Below are positions 26,632 to 34,437 of a stretch of 64,000 bases of DNA, one piece after another. The stretch is from assembly GCA_963678485.1 (NCBI GenBank), contig OY782882.1, positions 1,302,001-1,366,000 on the forward strand, in the 5' to 3' direction. The notes under the pieces were generated by a model. It ran no database searches. It saw only the letters and a list, made by a program, of their open reading frames with translations, and was not told the origin of the DNA. Made by a program: the position numbers and the translations under genes. The first letter of the stretch is position 1, and each line of letters starts with the position of its first letter. This DNA is from CALGYY01 sp963678485. GTDB lineage: Bacteria > Bacteroidota > Bacteroidia > Bacteroidales > CAIWKO01.

Positions 26632-26757
26632 TGACAATTCAGTTTTGGTTTTTTTAGTTGTGCTAAAAAAACACCAATAACTATTTGTTGCTCCTCAATA
26701 ATCCGGCTTGATCCAATAAAACAGAAGTGACACTTCTTCGGAAAGTGGTAATTGTCA
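26632..26757. repeat. Second palindrome cluster
   Basis: TGACAATT (26632-26639) and AATTGTCA (26750-26757) are inverted repeats enclosing a 10-bp hairpin GTTTTTTTAG-ttgtg-CTAAAAAAAC (26648-26672) and a 15-base palindrome AGAAGTG-A-CACTTCT (26723-26737). No gene is visible. The remaining gap from 25930 to 26283 shows nothing I can name. Confidence 0.45.
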
Positions 26758-26771
26758 TTAAATAGTAAAAT

Positions 26772-28196
26772 CTAATTCTTCCCTTCAAGAATCGTATTCA
26801 ACCGCGATTCGATGTTTCCACTGGGGCTTTCAGCAGGATTTAAAAGGAAACGACCTTCAGTATCAACAAGAATGAAATAGGGATATGTCTTCACACCAAG
26901 AGCATCCAGTAATTGATAATCACCATTGAAATGTAATAATGGCCAGGGGAATTTTTGATCGCGAGCAAAATGATACATCTTCATATACTCGCGATCGCAG
27001 CAGATGCTTACAAATTGCACAGACGAAGCATACTTTGATTGCAAGGTCCGCATAAATTCCATCTCTTCCAAACTCGCAGTATTCCAAGTAGTGAAAAAAT
27101 GTAGATATACTATCTTATTTTTGAAATCGGACAATTGAATTGTATCGCCTTTTTCATCCATCAGTGCAAAATCGGGAGCAGGTTTTCCCGATTCGTATCT
27201 GGTCAACATGTAAAGGAGATTTTTTGCGATTTCGCGATGTTCAGGAAAACGGGCTTCTGAAACCATTGATCCAATAACGCGCAATACACTGCTTCTTTTA
27301 AAACCGCTGGTAGCATATGCCGTACGCAAGGCTTCTAACAGGACGACTTCTCGTAAAACCTCATTCTGCAATAGAGTATCAGCCCCCATAGAATCGAGAA
27401 TTGCTGCATATGGGGCATCAGTATTAATAAGATATCTCAAATGCTCAGTACGGAAAGGACGATTAACGGCAGTAAAGTAATTTTCATAGTACTGCCGGAA
27501 AAATCCCATATATTCAATATTGTTGTATAGCACTGGCTGATGAAACAAATAAGAGAAAAATAACTTTTGTGTGGAATTTTGCAGGTTCATGTATTGCAGA
27601 GAAGCAAATCGGTATTTGATATAATCGTTGATAAAACTGGAACCATTCTTAGCAAATACGGTATCACACACTAATTTTAATGAATCAACGGCAATCCTAA
27701 ACGACTTGCTCATGAGTTCAAAGGGGTTTCCAGATTCATCGCCAAGATAACGAATCAGCAGCTGATTGCACGTGACATTGAATTTGCGAAGTTGAATATT
27801 CAAACGATCACTGGAGTCGGGAATAACACTAATGGTTTGCTGCTCCAAATTGCCATTTATCCGATCGGTTTTTTCATTAAACACTATGCCTTTTAGTGTG
27901 AACACATGATGAGTCCCCGGATCCAGATATACTTCTCCAGCATAATAATCTATCTCGAACCATGCATAGATTGTTGATCGAAGAGGAATACTGAGAGAGA
28001 AATTACCGGTAGAATCAATAGTTGTGTAGCCAAGAGTAATTTCTCTTCCTGAAATATAATCAGCAAAAGTACGAACCAACAGTTTCTTTCCTTCAGCGCC
28101 TTTTGCTGTTCCTGTTATATATGTAGCCTGCGCAGTGACCTGAAATATCATCACTACACAAAAAATAATCGTCGTAATAAATTTTCGAATTCCCAT
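26772..28196 (-). CDS. TlpA/thioredoxin-like exported protein lacking the CxxC
   Basis: 474 residues. Signal peptide to about residue 22 (VTAQ). A DUF4369-like beta domain covers about 25-110, with the wording TGTAKGAEGKKLLVRTF and IDSTGNFSLSIPL. A helical middle region follows, then a thioredoxin-fold domain at about 335-468 (GKPAPDFALMDEKGD, IVYLHFFTTW, YPYFILVDTEGRFL with the cis-Pro region). The redox site normally WCxxC reads TTWNTAS here: both cysteines are absent, so it cannot act as a classical disulfide reductase. It may be a periplasmic binding or chaperone variant. Divergent neighbour genes are unrelated. A nested hairpin lies just upstream. Confidence 0.82.
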   Translation of the reverse strand: MGIRKFITTIIFCVVMIFQVTAQATYITGTAKGAEGKKLLVRTFADYISGREITLGYTTIDSTGNFSLSIPLRSTIYAWFEIDYYAGEVYLDPGTHHVFTLKGIVFNEKTDRINGNLEQQTISVIPDSSDRLNIQLRKFNVTCNQLLIRYLGDESGNPFELMSKSFRIAVDSLKLVCDTVFAKNGSSFINDYIKYRFASLQYMNLQNSTQKLFFSYLFHQPVLYNNIEYMGFFRQYYENYFTAVNRPFRTEHLRYLINTDAPYAAILDSMGADTLLQNEVLREVVLLEALRTAYATSGFKRSSVLRVIGSMVSEARFPEHREIAKNLLYMLTRYESGKPAPDFALMDEKGDTIQLSDFKNKIVYLHFFTTWNTASLEEMEFMRTLQSKYASSVQFVSICCDREYMKMYHFARDQKFPWPLLHFNGDYQLLDALGVKTYPYFILVDTEGRFLLNPAESPSGNIESRLNTILEGKN

Positions 28197-28206
28197 AAAA
28201 AAATGA

Positions 28207-28253
28207 GCCTCATCCCATCCCTCTTTTTGAAGAGAGGGCTTGCGGGATGAGGC
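28207..28253. repeat. Nested hairpin (REP-like)
   Basis: Outer 10-bp arms GCCTCATCCC / GGGATGAGGC enclose inner arms CCCTCT / AGAGGG. It lies between coaD and the TlpA-like gene, both on the minus strand. There is no clear T-run, so a dispersed repeat is as likely as a coaD terminator. Confidence 0.5.
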
Positions 28254-28320
28254 CTTACCCCCTGTTTAATGTACCCGCATAATAACGTAAGCTTAAAGAT
28301 GCTTATTTTGTAATACCGAA

Positions 28321-28779
28321 TTATAATTTCACACCCGCTGGGACAAATGGTGCAATGTCGCCATGATAGCGGATAATTTCCCTGACAATTGAGGAGTTCA
28401 GCGCCGCATACTCAGGATCGGCTAGCAGAAAAACTGTTTCAACATCCTGATTAATTTTTCTGTTCACCTGACCAATACTGCGCTCAAACTCAAAATCGGC
28501 AGAAGTCCGCAAGCCTCTTAAAATAAAACCTGCCTTCACTTTTTTACAAAAATCCACAGTCAATCCTTCGTAATGAGAAACCTCAACCATATCACTATCC
28601 GCAAAAGTTGACCGTATCCATTCTAAGCGCTGCTCCAAAGGAAACATATGCTGTTTGTCGGAGTTTACTCCAATAGCCACAATGATTCTATCGAATAATG
28701 GCAAGGCGCGTCGCACTACCGATTCGTGCCCTTTGGTAAGCGGATCAAAGGATCCCGGAAAAACTGCAATTCGTTTCAT
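28321..28779 (-). CDS. coaD: Pantetheine-phosphate adenylyltransferase
   Basis: 152 residues. CoaD transfers AMP from ATP to 4'-phosphopantetheine, the fourth step of coenzyme A synthesis, in the cytoplasm. Motifs: AVFPGSFDPLTKGHESV with the T/HxGH-type nucleotide site, NSDKQHMFPLEQRLE, ILRGLRTSADFEFE and LNSSIVREI. The ATG at 28779 is preferred to one at 28833: it gives the family start MKRIAVFPGSFDP, and the TACATTTG promoter sits between the two. The protein length is typical. Confidence 0.95.
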   Translation of the reverse strand: MKRIAVFPGSFDPLTKGHESVVRRALPLFDRIIVAIGVNSDKQHMFPLEQRLEWIRSTFADSDMVEVSHYEGLTVDFCKKVKAGFILRGLRTSADFEFERSIGQVNRKINQDVETVFLLADPEYAALNSSIVREIIRYHGDIAPFVPAGVKL

Positions 28780-28794
28780 TGCTGCGATTTTTAG

Positions 28795-28802
28795 CAAATG
28801 TA
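28795..28802 (-). promoter_or_regulatory. -7 element TACATTTG of coaD
   Basis: Perfect TAnnTTTG on the minus strand, 15 bases from the chosen start. Confidence 0.55.
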
Positions 28803-28868
28803 TAAAAAACCTGCGTAGGCAGGTAAAAAGCAAGTCAAATCAAAAAAAATCAGATTGTTGAAAAAAAC

Positions 28869-28899
28869 ATTGCAGTATTAAAAAATATTCATATGTTTG
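28869..28899 (+). promoter_or_regulatory. Promoter of the TPR-cyd operon
   Basis: ATTG (28869-28872), 19 bases of spacing, TATGTTTG (28892-28899). Between the two boxes lies TTAAAAAATATT (28878-28889), a 12-mer also found at the hcp-operon promoter. The -7 box overlaps an upstream in-frame ATG at 28893, so the start at 28929 is favoured. Confidence 0.6.
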
Positions 28900-28928
28900 T
28901 TGTGGTAAATAAGCATATAAATACCTTT

Positions 28929-29846
28929 ATGAAATTATCCAACTATCTGACATTCTTAACCGTAATCCTTTTTTCTTTACAGGTTTTCGGTCAAAGTGCT
29001 GATGAATTATCAGTATCAGCCTTTACAAAGTATTCAAATAATGATTATTCCGGAGCCATCGAAGATTATGCGAAAGTAATCGCGTTGCTACCTGAACAGG
29101 GTGATGCATATTTCAACAGAGGTATTTGTTATGAAAAGCTTGGAAAGAATATGGAAGCCTTGGCCGATTATTCCACCGTTATTACATTAAAACCTACAGA
29201 TGTTTCAGCCATTATAACACGTTCTGCCTTGTACGAAACCATGGGTAAAACAAAAGAAGCGCTTATTGATTTGGATCGCGCCATTAGTATTGATTCTAAC
29301 TACTATCCGGCTTATTACCGGCGCGGGGCCTTGTTTGAAAAAATGAACCTCATTGCAGATGCTGAAGCTGATTTCAAAAAAATATTAAACACCTATCCCG
29401 AAAATAGCGTTGCTCTCTACCATCTGGCAGTGTTGGCTGATAAACGTGAAGAATTCGGTGAGGCAATCGAATACTATACAGCGGTCATCCGTTTGGATCC
29501 TGCCAATGCCAAAGCTTATTACAACAGGGCTTATGATTACGATTTGACCTATCAAACGCAGTTAGCCATTGCTGATTACAATAAAGTGATTGAGCTTGAT
29601 CCGACATATATTGACGCGTACTTTAATCGCGGATATATTTATGATGAAATGAATGATTTCGCCAATGCTATCAAGGATTACAATATGGTTCTGCAACTGA
29701 ATCCTGATGCAGCGGATGCCTATTACAATCGTGGTTTAGCAAGAATCAGTTCAGGCTATAAAAGAATGGGCTGTGAAGATATAAACCGTGCTGCTGAATT
29801 AGGTGATAAAATCTCAAAGAAGTATTACAAGTTGAATTGCCAATAA
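28929..29846 (+). CDS. Exported tetratricopeptide-repeat protein
   Basis: 305 residues from the ATG at 28929. A signal peptide ends near residue 21 (QVFGQ). About eight TPR units follow almost without gaps, e.g. GDAYFNRGICYEKLGKNMEA, NSVALYHLAVLADKREEFGEA and AKAYYNRAYDYDLTY. TPR arrays are protein-binding scaffolds; this one would act in the periplasm. It stops 4 bases before the DUF4492 gene and so starts the cytochrome bd operon, where it could help assemble the oxidase, though this is inference from position only. Confidence 0.85.
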   Translation: MKLSNYLTFLTVILFSLQVFGQSADELSVSAFTKYSNNDYSGAIEDYAKVIALLPEQGDAYFNRGICYEKLGKNMEALADYSTVITLKPTDVSAIITRSALYETMGKTKEALIDLDRAISIDSNYYPAYYRRGALFEKMNLIADAEADFKKILNTYPENSVALYHLAVLADKREEFGEAIEYYTAVIRLDPANAKAYYNRAYDYDLTYQTQLAIADYNKVIELDPTYIDAYFNRGYIYDEMNDFANAIKDYNMVLQLNPDAADAYYNRGLARISSGYKRMGCEDINRAAELGDKISKKYYKLNCQ

Positions 29847-29850
29847 TGCT

Positions 29851-30075
29851 ATGAAAGCGCCAGGACACATAATAAAAAACGTTTTCCTTTTTTATTACGA
29901 AGGGTTTAAGGGAATGACCATTGGTAAAAAGTTGTGGTTGATTATCCTTATAAAATTGTTCATCATGTTTGTTGTTTTGCGCTTATTCTTTTTTCCAAAT
30001 TTTTTAAATAGCCGCTTTGATACTGATCAACAGAAGAGCGAATATGTTTTAGATCAATTAACCAAACCAAGATAA
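29851..30075 (+). CDS. DUF4492 small membrane protein, cyd-associated
   Basis: 74 residues with one membrane helix (about 27-47, KLWLIILIKLFIMFVVLRLFF). N-terminal part NVFLFYYEGFKGMTIGKKLW and C-terminal QQKSEYVLDQL fit DUF4492, a family that in Bacteroidota sits just before cydA. The stop is one base before the cydA ATG. A role in bd oxidase assembly or stability is inferred from this conserved position. Confidence 0.85.
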   Translation: MKAPGHIIKNVFLFYYEGFKGMTIGKKLWLIILIKLFIMFVVLRLFFFPNFLNSRFDTDQQKSEYVLDQLTKPR

Positions 30076-30076
30076 T

Positions 30077-31621
30077 ATGATAGCTAACATTGACCCTTCA
30101 TTGGTGGACTGGTCGCGAGCGCAATTTGCGTTAACCGCGATGTACCACTGGCTTTTTGTCCCGGTCACCCTCGGATTGAGTTTTATTGTGGCCATGATGG
30201 AAAGCATTTATGTTCGCACTGGCAACGAAGAATGGAAAAGGATCACTAAATTTTGGATGAAACTTTTCGGGATAAATTTCGCAGTTGGTATAGCTACCGG
30301 ACTCATCATGGAATTTGAATTTGGCACCAATTGGTCCAACTATTCATGGTTTGTGGGCGATATCTTTGGTGCGCCACTGGCCATTGAAGGTATTCTTGCC
30401 TTTTTCCTCGAATCTACTTTCATTGCCGTGATGTTCTTCGGCTGGGAAAAAGTTAGTAAAAAATTCCATCTTGCTTCATCCTGGCTTGTTGCCTTTGGTG
30501 CAAGTCTTTCTGCCTTATGGATCCTTGTTGCCAATAGCTGGATGCAATATCCCATTGGTATGCATTTTAATCCCGACACGGGGCGCAGCGAAATGCTCGA
30601 TTTCTGGCAAGTTCTATTTTCGCCGGTTGCCGTTAACAAATTCCTTCACACGATTTCGAGTGGCTATGTTACCGGAGCTCTTTTTGTAATTGCTGTTTCC
30701 GCATGGTTTCTCCTTAAAAAGCGAGAAATACTGTTTGCAAAACGCAGTATGGTGGTTGCTTCTGTTTTTGGTTTGATTGCGGCCCTTTTCCTTGCATTCA
30801 CCGGTGATGGTTCTGCCTATCAGGTTGCACAACGCCAACCTGCAAAACTTGCAGCCATGGAAGGTTTATACAATGGAAGCCGCAATGCCGGGCTCACTGC
30901 TATTGGTGTGTTGAAGCCAAATGCTGGTAAAGGCGATCCCTCCGAGGACTTTTATTTCAAATGGGAAATTCCTCAATTGTTGTCGATGATGAGCTACCGC
31001 GATGCGAATGCCTTTGTTCCCGGAATGAATGACTTAGTTAAGGGAAATGCAGAGAACAACATCATTTCTGCCCAAACCAAAATCGATATGGGAAAAATTG
31101 CAATCGCTGCACTGAATCAGTACCGCATCGAAAAAAAGGCAGGAAACATAGCTAAAGCCGATTCAGTAAAAGGAGTGCTTGAAGCCAATTACCAGTATCT
31201 TGGATACGGATACCTCAATAATGCAGAAGAGATTATTCCAAATGTTCCAATGACTTTTTATTCCTTCCGCATTATGATTATTCTTGGAATATGGTTCATC
31301 ATGATTTTTGGAATGGTACTTTATTTTGCGCTCAAAGATAAAATTGAAGGACGAAGTCTTTTCTTAAAACTAGCGGTCCTTACCTTTCCATTATCCTTTG
31401 TTGCCTCATGGGCTGGATGGATTGTTACGGAAGTCGGTCGTCAACCCTGGGCGATACAAGATTTGCTTCCTACAGCTGTCGCTACTTCGCAAATTACTTC
31501 AAGCGCGGTAATGGTCACCTTTATCCTCTTTGCCGTGCTCTTCACCGCGTTGTTGATTGCTGAAATGAAAATTATGTTCACCGCTATTAAAAACGGTCCG
31601 AAAGGAGAAAGCCATGTTTGA
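30077..31621 (+). CDS. cydA: Cytochrome bd ubiquinol oxidase subunit I
   Basis: 514 residues, close to the usual 520. CydA carries haems b558, b595 and d and oxidises quinol (menaquinol in this phylum) while reducing O2 in the inner membrane, with very high oxygen affinity. Visible marks: RAQFALTAMYHWLFVPVTLG with the first His ligand, FEFGTNWSNYSWFVGDIFGAPLAIEGI, NKFLHTISSGYVTG with the second His, and GWIVTEVGRQPWAIQDLLPT near 450. Nine or so membrane helices. The quinol-binding loop seems of the short type. It overlaps cydB by 8 bases. Confidence 0.96.
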   Translation: MIANIDPSLVDWSRAQFALTAMYHWLFVPVTLGLSFIVAMMESIYVRTGNEEWKRITKFWMKLFGINFAVGIATGLIMEFEFGTNWSNYSWFVGDIFGAPLAIEGILAFFLESTFIAVMFFGWEKVSKKFHLASSWLVAFGASLSALWILVANSWMQYPIGMHFNPDTGRSEMLDFWQVLFSPVAVNKFLHTISSGYVTGALFVIAVSAWFLLKKREILFAKRSMVVASVFGLIAALFLAFTGDGSAYQVAQRQPAKLAAMEGLYNGSRNAGLTAIGVLKPNAGKGDPSEDFYFKWEIPQLLSMMSYRDANAFVPGMNDLVKGNAENNIISAQTKIDMGKIAIAALNQYRIEKKAGNIAKADSVKGVLEANYQYLGYGYLNNAEEIIPNVPMTFYSFRIMIILGIWFIMIFGMVLYFALKDKIEGRSLFLKLAVLTFPLSFVASWAGWIVTEVGRQPWAIQDLLPTAVATSQITSSAVMVTFILFAVLFTALLIAEMKIMFTAIKNGPKGESHV

Positions 31622-32741
31622 AACATTATCACATCCCGCACTTCAGCAGTATTGGTGGATTATTGTGTCTATCCTTGCTGCATTGCTCGTATTTCTGATG
31701 TTTGTTCAGGGTGGACAAACCTTGTTTTCCTCCGTTGCTCAAAGTGAGGAAGAAAAGACCATGCTGGTAAATTCGCTCGGACGCAAATGGGAATTGACCT
31801 TTACAACACTTGTGACTTTTGGAGGCGCTATGTTCGCAGCCTTTCCAAAGTTCTATTCGGTGAGTTTCGGAGGTGCATACTGGGTTTGGATTGCTATATT
31901 GTTTTGCTTTACGATTCAAGCCATCGCATATGAGTTCCGTGTTAAAAAAGGAAATTTCCTTGGTCAAAAAACCTACGAACTATTTCTATTTATTAATGGT
32001 GCGTTGGGTACATTTCTCATTGGCACAGCTGTCGGCACCTTCTTTACAGGCAGTGAATTTTTAGTTGACGCCAATAATTTTACTCATTGGCAAAACCCCT
32101 TGCGTGGATTAGAAGCTGTATTCAACATACAGAATATCATGCTTGGATTTACTGTGTTCTTTCTTTCCCGTGTACTGGGAGCAATGTATTTTATGAATAA
32201 TATTGCCGACGATGGCATGGTTGAAAATGCAAGAAAAATGGTACGTTTCAACGCTATCCCATTCCTTGCAGTATTTATTGCATTCGCAGCAATGCTTCTT
32301 ACCAGCAGTGGTTACGGTTATACCGATGACGGTGTTGTGTCGCTGATGCCGTATAAATATCTGCAGAATTTCCTTGATATGCCCGTCATACTGATTATTT
32401 TCCTACTCGGTGTAGTGGCTGTAATCGCCGGGATTTATCTGGCATGGTTCAAAAAGAACACTAAAGCAATTTGGTTTGCTGGTGCAGGAACAATCTTTAC
32501 TGTTCTTGCCTTGTTTTTAGTTGCAGCGTTTAACCACACCTCCTTCTATCCTTCCACTTCCGACCCGAATTGTTCACTCACCATCAGTAACAGTTCTTCG
32601 AGTATGTATACGCTTACAGTAATGTCGTACGTTTCGTTAGCCGTACCTTTTGTAATTGCTTACATATACTGGGTATGGAAATCACTCGACCGAAAGAAAA
32701 TTGACCGTGCAGAAATGCAGAATAATGATCACGCTTACTAA
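31614..32741 (+). CDS. cydB: Cytochrome bd ubiquinol oxidase subunit II
   Basis: 375 residues with about nine membrane helices. It starts YWWIIVSILAALLVFLMF and FVQGGQTLFSSVAQSEEEK, as in CydB of this phylum, where Gln-Gly-Gly replaces the DGFDLG of E. coli. LVNSLGRKWELTFTTLVTFGGAMFAAFP and the C-terminal YPSTSDPNCSLTISNSSSS are family wording. CydB completes the oxidase with CydA and a small third subunit. The ATG overlaps the end of cydA, which implies coupled translation. Confidence 0.94.
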   Translation: MFETLSHPALQQYWWIIVSILAALLVFLMFVQGGQTLFSSVAQSEEEKTMLVNSLGRKWELTFTTLVTFGGAMFAAFPKFYSVSFGGAYWVWIAILFCFTIQAIAYEFRVKKGNFLGQKTYELFLFINGALGTFLIGTAVGTFFTGSEFLVDANNFTHWQNPLRGLEAVFNIQNIMLGFTVFFLSRVLGAMYFMNNIADDGMVENARKMVRFNAIPFLAVFIAFAAMLLTSSGYGYTDDGVVSLMPYKYLQNFLDMPVILIIFLLGVVAVIAGIYLAWFKKNTKAIWFAGAGTIFTVLALFLVAAFNHTSFYPSTSDPNCSLTISNSSSSMYTLTVMSYVSLAVPFVIAYIYWVWKSLDRKKIDRAEMQNNDHAY

Positions 32742-32753
32742 AATTATAAGATT

Positions 32754-32873
32754 ATGTACGATTCTATGTTAGCCTCAATTTTATGGTATATTTCCTGGCC
32801 CGTATTGATAATTGTTTCATACCAGTTTATAAAACTGGCTTTGCGACGTTTCGAAAAGCGTGCTGCCAAATAA
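32754..32873 (+). CDS. CydX-like small membrane subunit
   Basis: 39 residues, below most gene-caller limits. The peptide begins MYDSMLASILWYISWPVLII, forms one membrane helix (about 6-24) and ends in a basic cytoplasmic tail RRFEKRAAK. It starts 12 bases after the cydB stop. CydX in Proteobacteria is likewise a 30-40-residue single-helix protein encoded right after cydB and needed for oxidase stability. Sequence similarity beyond the Trp-x-x-x-Trp-Pro pattern cannot be judged by eye; the call rests on size, topology and place. Confidence 0.75.
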   Translation: MYDSMLASILWYISWPVLIIVSYQFIKLALRRFEKRAAK

Positions 32874-32891
32874 TAACGCATTAACACTTAA

Positions 32892-32899
32892 AAAAGGAG
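32892..32899 (+). promoter_or_regulatory. Strong ribosome binding site of the Rrf2 gene
   Basis: AAAAGGAGA-type Shine-Dalgarno 8-9 bases before the ATG at 32907. Such sites are otherwise rare in this window; the other clear one precedes hcp. Confidence 0.6.
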
Positions 32900-32906
32900 A
32901 CCTTAT

Positions 32907-33305
32907 ATGGCCCGCATTATTTCGCTTTCCGAAGCATCATCCATCGCAATCCACGCTATGGTGCTGATTGCAAAATCGGATGTAAATATGAATGTAAACA
33001 AGATCGCTGAACTCACAGGCGCCTCCCGAAACCACCTTGCTAAGGTAATGCAGCGACTGGTTAAAGATAAATTCGTAAAATCTACTCGTGGACCTTTAGG
33101 CGGATTCATCCTGCTTAAAGCAGCCAATGAAATCACCATGCTCGACATCTACCAGTCGATTGAAGGTGAAATTCAGGAAACCACATGCCCCATGGATCGC
33201 CCGATTTGTCCTTTTACTAAATGCCTGATGGGTGGGATTATGTTTGAGCTTTCCCAACAATTCAAGGATTATATGCAAAAACAAAAGCTGGCCGATTACT
33301 TATAG
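32907..33305 (+). CDS. Rrf2-family transcriptional regulator, Fe-S type
   Basis: 132 residues. An N-terminal winged helix (VNKIAELTGASRNHLAKVMQRL; recognition helix about 39-55) is followed by the wing KSTRGPLGGF. Three cysteines near 92-107, arranged C-x6-C-x4-C (CPMDRPICPFTKC), match the cluster-binding site of IscR/NsrR/RsrR-type regulators with slightly different spacing. Such proteins sense NO, redox state or Fe-S supply. The gene is last in the cyd operon and directly before the Hcp operon, which makes an NsrR-like role attractive. The target sites are unproven; a candidate AT-rich operator is noted at 33454. Confidence 0.88.
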   Translation: MARIISLSEASSIAIHAMVLIAKSDVNMNVNKIAELTGASRNHLAKVMQRLVKDKFVKSTRGPLGGFILLKAANEITMLDIYQSIEGEIQETTCPMDRPICPFTKCLMGGIMFELSQQFKDYMQKQKLADYL

Positions 33306-33341
33306 GTAGTCTCTCTTAGACTAGCCTCCTTTTTGTAATTT

Positions 33342-33391
33342 AAAAAATGACGCATTACATGCACCAAGCATAGTGATGCGTCATTTTTTTT
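33342..33391 (+). terminator. Strong terminator closing the cyd-Rrf2 operon
   Basis: A 14-bp perfect stem AAAAAATGACGCAT / ATGCGTCATTTTTT with a 20-base loop and T-run. A smaller stem TAGTC/GACTA precedes it at about 33307-33324. Confidence 0.85.
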
Positions 33392-33453
33392 GTAAAACGC
33401 CCTCATTTCACCTTATTTATCTTATTGTTTTTCTTATATTTACAAAATCAACA

Positions 33454-33504
33454 AAATATTTCTTAAAAAATATTTGGTCAGTTGTAAATCTTATTATACA
33501 TTTG
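33454..33504 (+). promoter_or_regulatory. Promoter and possible operator of the hcp operon
   Basis: TTTG (33473-33476), 20 bases of spacing, TACATTTG (33497-33504): a textbook Bacteroidota promoter 26 bases before the ATG at 33531. Overlapping the -33 box are two AAATATTT copies (33454-33461 and 33468-33475), forming an imperfect dyad around CTTAAA. It is similar in character to AT-rich NsrR sites and contains the 12-mer shared with the cyd promoter. Confidence 0.6.
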
Positions 33505-33530
33505 CGTACTTTATTACCTGTTTATATTTT

Positions 33531-34373
33531 ATGAAACGACAAATTGTAATTATTGACGAGGAAAAATGTAACGGTTGTGGTCTGTGCATTCCCAACTGTC
33601 ATGAAGGCGCATTGCAGATTATAGATAATAAGGCAAGACTTATCAGTGATTTGTTTTGTGATGGTCTTGGTGCCTGTATCGGACATTGTCCCCAAGGAGC
33701 AATGACCATTGAGGAGCGAGAAGCCGAACCCTATGATGAAAAAAAGGTAATGGCAATTATAGTGACTAAAGGAGAGAATACCATTAAAGCACATTTGAAT
33801 CATTTAAAAGAGCATGGCGAAACAGAATATTATAATGAAGCGCTTGCTTATTTGAACGAACATAAAGTGAACATTAAAACAAATGAAATCATGGAACATC
33901 AACATGGACATCATGGACATTCGTGTCCGGGGAGCAAGGAAATGAGTTTCAATAATGAACCTGCAAAGGAACAAAATATCGGTGCTGTCCCCTCTCAACT
34001 CAGGCAATGGCCGGTTCAACTACATTTATTAAATCCTTCAGCCGGGTATTTCAAAAATGCCGACGTATTGCTAGCCGCAGATTGTGTGGCTTTTGCCGTT
34101 GGCAACTTCCATAATGATTTTCTCAAAGGGAAAACCCTTGCTATTGCCTGTCCAAAACTTGATTCGAACATGGAAAGCTATGTAGAAAAAGTGACCGCTA
34201 TGGTAGATCAGGCACAGATCAATACGTTAACGGTGGTGATGATGGAAGTTCCCTGTTGCGGGGGTTTGCTGCACATTGCAAAAACCGCGGTTGCTAACGC
34301 TACGCGAAAAGTACCAATTAAAGCTGTATTTGTGGGCATACAAGGAAATGTACTCAAAGAAGAGTGGGTATAA
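33531..34373 (+). CDS. Hcp-associated ferredoxin with C-terminal CCG-type domain
   Basis: 280 residues from the ATG at 33531, just after a promoter; an upstream ATG at 33474 would precede that promoter. Residues 8-60 hold two [4Fe-4S] sites (CNGCGLCIPNCHEGA and CDGLGACIGHCPQGA). A His-rich linker EHQHGHHGHSC lies near 121-131. The C-terminal 130 residues form an uncharacterised domain with two further Cys positions (AADCVAFAVG, IACPKLD) and MEVPCCGGLLHIA near 240, recalling the CCG cluster motif of heterodisulfide-reductase-type proteins. It probably passes electrons to Hcp, encoded 64 bases downstream. I know of no experimental work on this architecture. Confidence 0.82.
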   Translation: MKRQIVIIDEEKCNGCGLCIPNCHEGALQIIDNKARLISDLFCDGLGACIGHCPQGAMTIEEREAEPYDEKKVMAIIVTKGENTIKAHLNHLKEHGETEYYNEALAYLNEHKVNIKTNEIMEHQHGHHGHSCPGSKEMSFNNEPAKEQNIGAVPSQLRQWPVQLHLLNPSAGYFKNADVLLAADCVAFAVGNFHNDFLKGKTLAIACPKLDSNMESYVEKVTAMVDQAQINTLTVVMMEVPCCGGLLHIAKTAVANATRKVPIKAVFVGIQGNVLKEEWV

Positions 34374-34422
34374 TTTATTAATGAAAACTAATGATCTATT
34401 CAATATAATAATTAACCAACAT

Positions 34423-34430
34423 AAAGGAGA
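34423..34430 (+). promoter_or_regulatory. Ribosome binding site of hcp
   Basis: AAAGGAGA 7 bases before the ATG at 34438. It decides the hcp start against in-frame ATGs at 34276 and 34381. Confidence 0.65.
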
Positions 34431-34437
34431 AACTACC

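Noticed and set aside
34276..34437. Longer N-terminus of Hcp
   Set aside because: The added 54 residues overlap the ferredoxin gene and lack family likeness, and the ribosome binding site marks the ATG at 34438.
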